Positions 57,617 to 64,000 of a stretch of 64,000 nucleotides of DNA are shown in pieces. Within the stretch, counting starts at the first letter, position 1, and each line of letters opens with the position of its first letter. The translations under genes and the position numbers were made by a program. The notes under the pieces are model-generated. The model had not been told where the DNA came from. It made no database searches and saw nothing but the letters and a program-made list of their open reading frames with translations. This stretch comes from Limnephilus marmoratus (taxonomy: Eukaryota > Arthropoda > Insecta > Trichoptera > Limnephilidae). The stretch spans positions 50,889,117 through 50,953,116 of the forward strand of contig OU862912.1 in assembly GCA_917880885.1 (NCBI GenBank), read 5' to 3'.

Positions 57617-58579
57617 AATAAGTATTTTATTATAAACAGGTGGAAACAGGAAATACAAGAATATATAATTAAAATATGATTGTGCGTTCCTACACGTATT
57701 TTAAACAAAAAAAAACAGGATATACTTCTGTAGCGAATTGCCACATAGAGACGTTGTTTTAGAGATAAATTTTTCTTTTGAACATATTATATCTTTCGTT
57801 AGGTCATATTGCCAAGATATAACCATGGTCCATGGAGACATTAGTTCGCATAGATGTTTGATGATACATACTGGGCTCAAAAATATATTATATCTGTTTA
57901 TTTGGAGTTTAGTTTAACTCAGCTCACCACACTTTTCCTGAAATCATAATTTGCTGGGCTTGCCGGGTCATATTCTGAGAAATTCACAATGACTCGTCCC
58001 TTTTCCCTACCTGCTTTTCAAAAATAACTTGGTTGCATGTATTGGTTGGGTATTGCATTCGCAGACTTGGTGGGTAGCATATGTCAAACTCCTGAAATTA
58101 TCTCAATTACCTAATTTTTCCATCCTAAATGTTACCATGAAAAAGATCTGAACTTTGGAGAGGTGACAGTGTGCTTTGCTGCTCAGTGTAAATTAACATC
58201 TCAGATAGTGCGCGTGTATCATAACATCTTGCTATAAGAATATTACGATTTCGAAGTTTAAATATAACATAGTGAAGTGTACACCACAACCTGGAGATCA
58301 GTGAGGCCCCATCTACAACGGTGAGTCCTATTTTCCTTTTTCCAATCTGGGCTTATCTTATTTTCCAAAATCTCAGATCTGAACCATCGACTGACTATCC
58401 ATCAGGTTTTGCAAGTGTATGAATATTTAATCGTCCCATATAACTTAGCGATCACGTAGTTTCGGGACTGGTCCTTCGGGGGTTGCATAGGGCTTTGCTC
58501 TGCAGCACAGAGGAGTTACAGCTTCGCAACATCAAGGACTTCCTTAACGTTAGAAGAGAATAGGTTAACATATAATATA
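57617..58579. other. no gene; possible non-coding first exon at 58184-58320
   Basis: The initiator-like TCAGT at about 58184 and a good donor, CTACAACG then GTGAGT at 58321, frame a 137 bp stretch without coding content. Nothing downstream in the window supports a gene, so this is a weak suggestion only. Confidence 0.2.
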
Positions 58580-59505
58580 TTAGGTCCTTAAAATGAAATT
58601 GGCGTTTTGCCGTACTGGCAACTTTGATGTCAAATATCTTCTCTTTGGTTAGGAATTCCAAATTCAAATTTATACAGCTATTTACTCATGTATTTGTGTT
58701 TCGAAAATTATAATTCATTTGTTTTTTCTTTGAGTCACTTAGTTTACAAAATGGAAAACTTGAAATATCGCGTTATTTACGAGTACGAGTTCCACCGTGG
58801 CACCAGTGCTGCAGAAACGGCTCGAAGGATTAATGATGTGTATGGCGACGGTGCCGCAAAAGAAAACACAGTGCGTTTTTGGTTCCAACGTTTTCGTTCT
58901 GGAAATTTCGACCTGCAGAACAAGCCCCGTGGACGGCCGGAGACCAAAGTTGATAATGAAGAATTCAAGGCTATTGTGGAAGCGGATCCATCGCAAACCA
59001 CGTCCGAGTTAGCCGCAGGCTGCGGTGTTAGTGATAAAACTGTTTTAATCCACTTGAAGCAAATTGGGAAGGTGAAAAAGCTTGAAAGGTGGGTACCTCA
59101 CGAATTGAGTAAAGCAAATCAACAAACGCGCGTTAGAACGCTAGACCACACACTGCACCACAGACGGCTACCAAATTAGAGGAGCTTCAAATGGAATGTC
59201 TTAGACATCCACCGTGCTCTCCGGACCTTGCCCCAACAGATTACCATTTTTTTCGAAATTTGGATAAATTCTTGCAAGGGAAAAAATTCAACTCCGACGG
59301 GGCAGTCCAAACCGCCTTTAAAGATTTTATTGATTCCCGTCCGAATGGTTTTTTTAGTAAAGAGATCGATGAACTACCTTTGGGATGGCCAAAGTGCATA
59401 GATGGCAATGGTACATACTTTGATTAAATAAATATATTAAATTAAAAAAAAATCGACTTTATGTTCCTCCCATACAAAACGCCATTTTCATATGTAAGGA
59501 CCTAA
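58580..59505 (+). mobile_element. mariner element with intact ends and an internal deletion
   Basis: Left end TTAGGTCCTTA and right end TAAGGACCTAA; the inner TGGCGTTTTG and CAAAACGCCA also pair. TA flanks both sides (58578-58579 and 59506-59507). The length is 926 bp against about 1.3 kb for full-length mariners. It retains both transposase-binding ends and could in principle be moved by a transposase supplied elsewhere. Confidence 0.93.
58751..59427 (+). pseudogene. mariner transposase, internally deleted
   Basis: The start ATG 58751 lies 171 bp inside the left end, as in other mariners. The first ~135 codons give the paired helix-turn-helix DNA-binding region (GTSAAETARRINDVYG, FWFQRFRSGNFDLQNKPRGR) and the linker motif WVPHEL. 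Then about 350 bp are missing: the frame jumps from RTLD to a segment with HTAPQTATKLEELQ in another phase and stops at 59179. The C-terminal part has HPPCSPDLAPTDYHFF, which holds the third catalytic Asp of the D,D34D triad; the first two are lost. The product cannot cut DNA but could still bind the ends. Confidence 0.9.
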
Positions 59506-59697
59506 TATTTTAGTTCTTTGTTAGGTTCCTTCAAAGCTGAATCAAATAAGGCACTAAGGAATGTTGTTTTTGAATAATTATTATCGTATATTTCTAACTT
59601 TTAGTCAATTACAATAATAAAACGACTGAGGTTTAGTATTCTGTTAAAAAAATATATATACCCATTTAAAACTACTTCTTTAAGATAAACCAACACC

Positions 59698-60073
59698 CGT
59701 GAGGCGGGTATGAATACCGCCGCCTCGGGAACGAGGTATTCTATTACCAGTTCTCCTGCCGTAGGCACCCCAAGTAGTTCGCTAGAGGCCAGACCGGGAG
59801 AGACTGGTTGCGAGAGACCTTTCGATTTCTCCAACCGGATTCTCTCGACCTACTGCCATGCACTGCAATGGGATAAATGGATTCATGCGTCCTTCATTCC
59901 TGGACTCACTAATCCTCAGATTTCAACCCATCCCTCGTATCTTTTTTCTTCCTAGAACTTCCTTTTTTTCCTATCCCTAAGAAGGCCCTCCAAACAGCAT
60001 CCCCAAAGATGTCATAGGCCCCAGGGAAATTGTTCTCTGCGGGGCCTCCTGTGTGGAGCTTTCGTAAAAAAAA
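59698..60073 (+). mobile_element. family R retroposon, diverged copy
   Basis: From GAGGCGGGTATGAATACCGC and CCCCAAGTAGTTCGCTAG to CCTGTGTGGAGCTTTCGTA plus eight A residues. About 70 bp of the middle (around 59785) are missing. It is followed after ~20 bp by foldback element V. Confidence 0.78.
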
Positions 60074-60094
60074 CACCCGAAGTAAGTTTTTCCG

Positions 60095-60540
60095 TATATA
60101 TAAAAGGTGTAACAGGACGTACCCGAGGGATTTTAACTTGCGATTCCTGAGCATATTTGGAGTAAAAAATGTGCATGTCATTTTGCAGTCCGATGACATT
60201 TTTTTTTCTATTAAAAACATTAAAAATATTTTTCCATCACACGCCGCCAGTGACGCGGTTAGGAAAGTGGCGCGTTCATAGCCAAGCGGTGATTTGATAA
60301 GCGTTGCGTCTCGTTTTAACAGCGTGTTAAATACTCAAAGATCGCGCGTATCGCTGACACCCACCGCGACGTATTATTTTCCATAACGATGGGAACAGTA
60401 GCGGCGATTTTTTTATTTTTAATAGAAATAAAAGTCAACCGACGGAAAAATGATATGTACATTTTTTACTCCAAATATGCTCACGAATCGCTGGTTAAAA
60501 TCCCTCGGGTACATCCTGTTATACTCATATATATATATAG
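60095..60540. mobile_element. foldback MITE (family V)
   Basis: The left arm TGTAACAGGACGTACCCGAG, then GGATTTTAAC, CATATTTGGAGTAAAAAATG and TTCTATTAAAAA, is matched by the reverse complement in 60405-60535. Each arm is about 120 bp. The ~190 bp loop is GC-rich with many CGCG/GCGC words, in contrast to the AT-rich arms. No protein is encoded and no clear target duplication was identified. Confidence 0.8.
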
Positions 60541-60544
60541 ATAC

Positions 60545-62179
60545 ATATACAAACTTACATTTTTTTTTAAATGGGTTATTTTGGTTGATCATCAGAACTA
60601 GTAGCGGCACAATTTGGGTTTTGTTAATTATGCAAACTGAGTTATAAGTCATAAGAATCACGAATATTACCTACAATAAATTCATTCATTTAATTTTTCA
60701 TTAACAGAATATTTTGGTCTTTTAGTATATACCCTACCCGGCTACCCCACACATCTCTAAAATATGAGATCAGTGCTAGCACAATAACCTCACACTCCGT
60801 TTTCAAAACTATTCAAGGATTAAGAAAAAATATTCTCTGTACAACATTTTGCCAAGGTGTTTTTTCTCATCTGAAAAATGACCTAGGATTTCTCGGAACG
60901 AAAACCTGACGGGAGGTAATTCATTTTATTCAGGTTACAAGCGAATTCACGGAGGATTTGATAACCTGTGCGTCCTTTAGTCTCCCTAGGGACTCTTCGT
61001 CATAGAAATCTAGCAAAGATACAAGGTTTCAAGGAACATTTTACTCTGATTAGAAATGTTCACAAACAACTATTTCGCTATGAAAGTTGTATCCCATTAT
61101 CGTTGTTATTTCTGATAAATAGTTAATCCCCAATACTCCACGAAATTACAAAAAATAGTATCTACTAAGGTTTCAATTTAATTTCTGTAAGAAAAAAACA
61201 TAGAATTACCAGAAATTTGATTAAATTTTGAGCATTTCATTCCAATTTCGTTCTATTCCATAGATGTGTCACATTGGTAGTAGGTAACAGTTCTATGGAT
61301 TCGCAAGATGGCCGCGAAATAGACTTAAAATTATTCGTGTGATTTTGAACGAAATTGCTATTTAAACGCATTACTTTCGACGTGATTTTCTATATTGCGA
61401 AATGTGGTTAGGCATTATAATAGGTTTTTTGTTTTTTTTAAATCTCGCTTATAAATTTAAAAAATATTGGCGGTCTCTCATATATATATTAACCAAATGG
61501 CAATCCGTCAATGGCGGATTGCCATTCGGATAAAATATATAATTCAATTTTTAGGGTATCATGCCCAGCGAGTTTGTGATTATTTACACACCCCAGGCCA
61601 TGGGCCTAGGTATGGTGGGGCAAAGTGGGGCATTTGCCCCAGCATAATGACCTCTGGGATTGTCAACCGAGACGCGTTTTCAAATTTAAAGCACTTCATC
61701 GGATAGTTTTTTCCTACTTTTAGCCTTTGATAAAACTGTGAGCTGTCAGGCATAACACCATGACATTTAAAACTTGATCACCCCCTCAAACAGACCGAGA
61801 AACGTAGATTGAAAAATTCAAATTTAAGACTTGATAAAAATTGGCTTCTACGGAGGCATGTCTCATCCTTAATACCAATAATAATATTCATAATACCTCC
61901 AACTTTTGACATTGTTTCCCACACATTTTGATGGCAGCATGCTACACTAACGCCTCCAAGTGGCGTGAGTCGTGCGGGTTGGTTTTCTTTTGCACTTTAA
62001 TGGATGCTACGTGAAATATATTCATTATTATTATATAAATATATAAATTATAGAAATCGATAAAATAAGAACGCAGTCATTTATAAATATTTTATAAAAA
62101 AGTTTCCAGATGGGTTTGGTCAAAAAATAATACCAGTATACGAACCTGTTTTAGTGTCTTTAAAAAATTATTTTTGTAT
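60545..62179. other. no gene; one perfect hairpin at 61496-61524
   Basis: ATGGCAATCCG and CGGATTGCCAT (11 bp) flank a 7 nt loop at 61496-61524. A GGGGCATTTGCCCC palindrome is at about 61627-61640. No reading frame resembles a known protein. Confidence 0.5.
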
Positions 62180-62600
62180 TTTTTTTCATTAGCTCCACAC
62201 AGAAGTCTCTGCGGAAAATATTTTCCCTCAGGGCCTGTAGCATCTTTGTATTGTATGTAGGATTGTTTTTAAGGAAATAAAGGATAAAAAGATCCGGGAA
62301 GGAAAAAGGCATGAGGGGTGAGTACGAATCTGGGGATCAGTGTGTCCAGGAATCCACCCCTCCCACTGCAGTGCAGGGCGATGGTCAGTCAGTCCAGCTG
62401 AAGAGGTAAAATGGTCTCCCTCAATCAGTCTCTCCAAATCCGGCCCGCCACACAGCAGGTGGGCAGACACGAACTCGGGCACCCCTGCTAAGTCACCAAA
62501 CATAGAGAACCACTTGGGATGACCTATGTATGGCAAAGGTGTTATTTATCTAATGAGTGGTTCACGGGGTGGCAGTACCCATAATCGCCTCCCAAATTTT
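62180..62600 (-). mobile_element. family R retroposon, near full length
   Basis: Begins with T-run and CATTAGCTCCACACAGAAG (A-tail side) and ends CATAATCGCCTCCCAAATTTT (head side). About 50 bp are missing near 62475. The overlapping frames on both strands are repeat shadows. Confidence 0.8.
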
Positions 62601-62874
62601 GGAGGCGTGCCTCTGCATATTCACCCAGGATTTTTCATTCCAAGACATTTTCCCAAGGAATTCTCCATTCTCCCATTCTCCAATTTTTATTCCAAGACAT
62701 TCTCCCAGCACTTAAGTACACATTATCATATCGTACATATTTACTTCTTGCAAAACTATTCATTTAAATATTTTTTTAAATATTTTTTATTTTTTAATTT
62801 TAAATGCACATTAAATTTGCAGTTATACATAACCAATAATAAACGGATATTTTATTTAATCAAGTAATAATAGC

Positions 62875-63640
62875 GTTTTTGATTAATATTTAGTTGAAAA
62901 ATATCTATATCAGGGTACAGGCAATTTAGTAACAGAATCATTTTTCCGAGCGGCATTACTAATGGCAAATTAGTTCTGCATCTTGGAACAACAAAAATTC
63001 CTCGTCTGCGCGCTCTTGTGAAGTTGTCGGGGACATAAAACTCAAATTTTATATTATATCGGGAATACAGATGTTACTGCTTAAAAGTTTATATGCTGTT
63101 GTCAACAAAGCAGTTTTCCTTCTATCGGCGAGGCTATTACCTAATACCCAACATGCCGGACAAAATGCCACGTACTAAATTATAGTATAGCAAACGAATC
63201 GCGGCCGAGCTGCAAAAATGTCTGGAGTTTCTTAGCACAAATCCTAGCATTCTTAAAGCTTTGCTGCATATCGTTTCTATGTGGACGTGAAATGTTAGGT
63301 GCGCATCAAAGGTGATTCCCAAATCTCTCAAAATAACAATATGTTGAAGAGATGAATAAGACATTTTGTAGTTATAGTAAATCATTTTGTTTGCCTTGGT
63401 GTAGCACATAATAGAGCATTTCTTAATATTAAATCCAAATTTATTGGTGTGACTCCATTCGACTATAGAATTTATATCACTTTGTAGTTGCAAGCAATTT
63501 TCCAAAGATTTTATTAAAAATAATAGTTTAAGGTCATCCGCGAATAAGAGAAACTTAGAAAATTTTATGCAATGGTAAATGTCGTTGATAAATAGCGAGA
63601 AAAGTAAATTACGTGGAGAGCCGGAAAGCGAAAGCGAACT
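62875..63640 (-). pseudogene. Jockey-like RT fragment (another family)
   Basis: On the minus strand LFSLFINDIYHCI leads to LLFADDLKLLFLI (RT motif C), then ILRDLGITFDAHLTFHVHI and LRMLGFVLRNSR. A frameshift near 63165 follows, after which ARRRGIFVVPRCRTN marks the C-terminus near 63020-62960. The upstream RT and the 3' tail are not recognisable. The family differs from A/B, D, G, H and J. Confidence 0.78.
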
Positions 63641-64000
63641 GACAAACCTCGTCTCCCTGTGTGCTACAAAACAATTAACAAATACCACAAAATGTGGCAA
63701 CCCTCGCTGGCGTGGAAGATATACATAAACTACTCGTTGACATAATGAAGACGAATGCTGTGTTGCTCACTTTAAATTAATAATTAAACTCTAACTGGAA
63801 TTTCGCTTATTTGTACAGCATTAATTAACTCTAAGAAGAATTTGCAATTACATTCACTTGATACTAATTGCAGGATTAAAATAGTTATTAGATACATTTT
63901 GTGCTTACATCTGAACCCTTTTTATACTGACACCAATTAACTTTGTTTATATATCAAAATCATTTTATTTTTCCCTTAAAACTTATTGTTTGTGTTTTTC
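63641..64000. other. no gene recognised
   Basis: AT-rich end of the window. No repeat or frame was noticed. Confidence 0.35.

Noticed and set aside
58688..58750. N-terminal extension of the mariner transposase
   Set aside because: The upstream codons are open but ATG 58751 gives the usual mariner start (MENL...) at the usual distance from the terminal repeat.

Overview
This window looks like repeat-dense intergenic DNA from an insect genome. It is AT-rich, has no operon-like gene packing and no rRNA or tRNA gene, and nearly every recognisable coding stretch is reverse transcriptase, integrase or transposase from families typical of insects (Jockey-like non-LTR elements, Gypsy, BEL/Pao, a Penelope-like element, mariner, hAT-type MITEs). 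The order is uncertain. The frequent GTAGGTAC/GGTACCTA words and a GGGGTAGGCAGAG SINE-like motif would fit Lepidoptera, but this is an impression and not a proof. I found no convincing host protein-coding exon; one possible non-coding first exon near 58.2 kb is noted as speculation.

Layout. 0-9 kb: mostly unassigned AT-rich DNA with a foldback MITE (3.06-3.39 kb), two copies of an A-tailed dispersed retroposon called family R here (3.7-4.8 kb), a six-unit 82-88 bp tandem array (4.9-5.4 kb), a dead non-LTR tail end (6.1-6.9 kb) and a tRNA-headed SINE candidate (8.2-8.4 kb). 9-12.6 kb: a 5'-truncated non-LTR element on the minus strand abutting an 839 bp palindromic element, the pair being bracketed by an inverted ~90 bp repeat; then a dispersed element with a long pyrimidine tract. 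13.4-14.6 kb: one family R copy split by an 831 bp insertion with a 9 bp target duplication, which itself holds a hAT MITE with a perfect 8 bp duplication. 14.6-18.1 kb: two more non-LTR 3' ends. 18.2-22.2 kb: a Gypsy element with 5' LTR, leader, gag and pol, broken by a stop and frameshifts and lacking its 3' end.

22.6-32.2 kb is the richest part. A 187 bp near-perfect palindrome (family P) occurs three times with 3 bp target duplications. A Jockey-like element (copy A) has ORF1, a canonical -1 slippery heptamer exactly at the ORF1 stop, an endonuclease/RT ORF2, and a 1,178 bp DNA transposon inserted in ORF2. A foldback element of about 1.04 kb has ~200 bp arms and carries 66 copies of the heptamer TTGGTGG, and one P element sits in its right arm. 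Two further heptamer arrays differing by single steps (CCACCAA, CCGCCAA, CCGCCGA) follow another P copy.

32-51 kb: RTE-type tail, tandem repeats, a 3'-UTR-only fragment of the Jockey family, two family R copies in tandem, a degenerate non-LTR element with a second non-LTR tail nested in it, and a BEL/Pao element with its 3' LTR that lies inside another non-LTR element. 51-57 kb: a well-preserved Jockey copy (B) with only one in-frame stop in the part retained, then a Penelope-like element (RT plus GIY-YIG) with terminal pieces carrying a hammerhead-like core. 57-64 kb: a hAT MITE with an 8 bp duplication, an internally deleted mariner with intact ends and TA duplication, family R copies, another foldback MITE and a final non-LTR fragment.

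The elements do not form a pathway. They are layers of insertion whose order can be read from nesting and target duplications. Most autonomous copies are visibly dead; copy B of the Jockey family is closest to its active ancestor.
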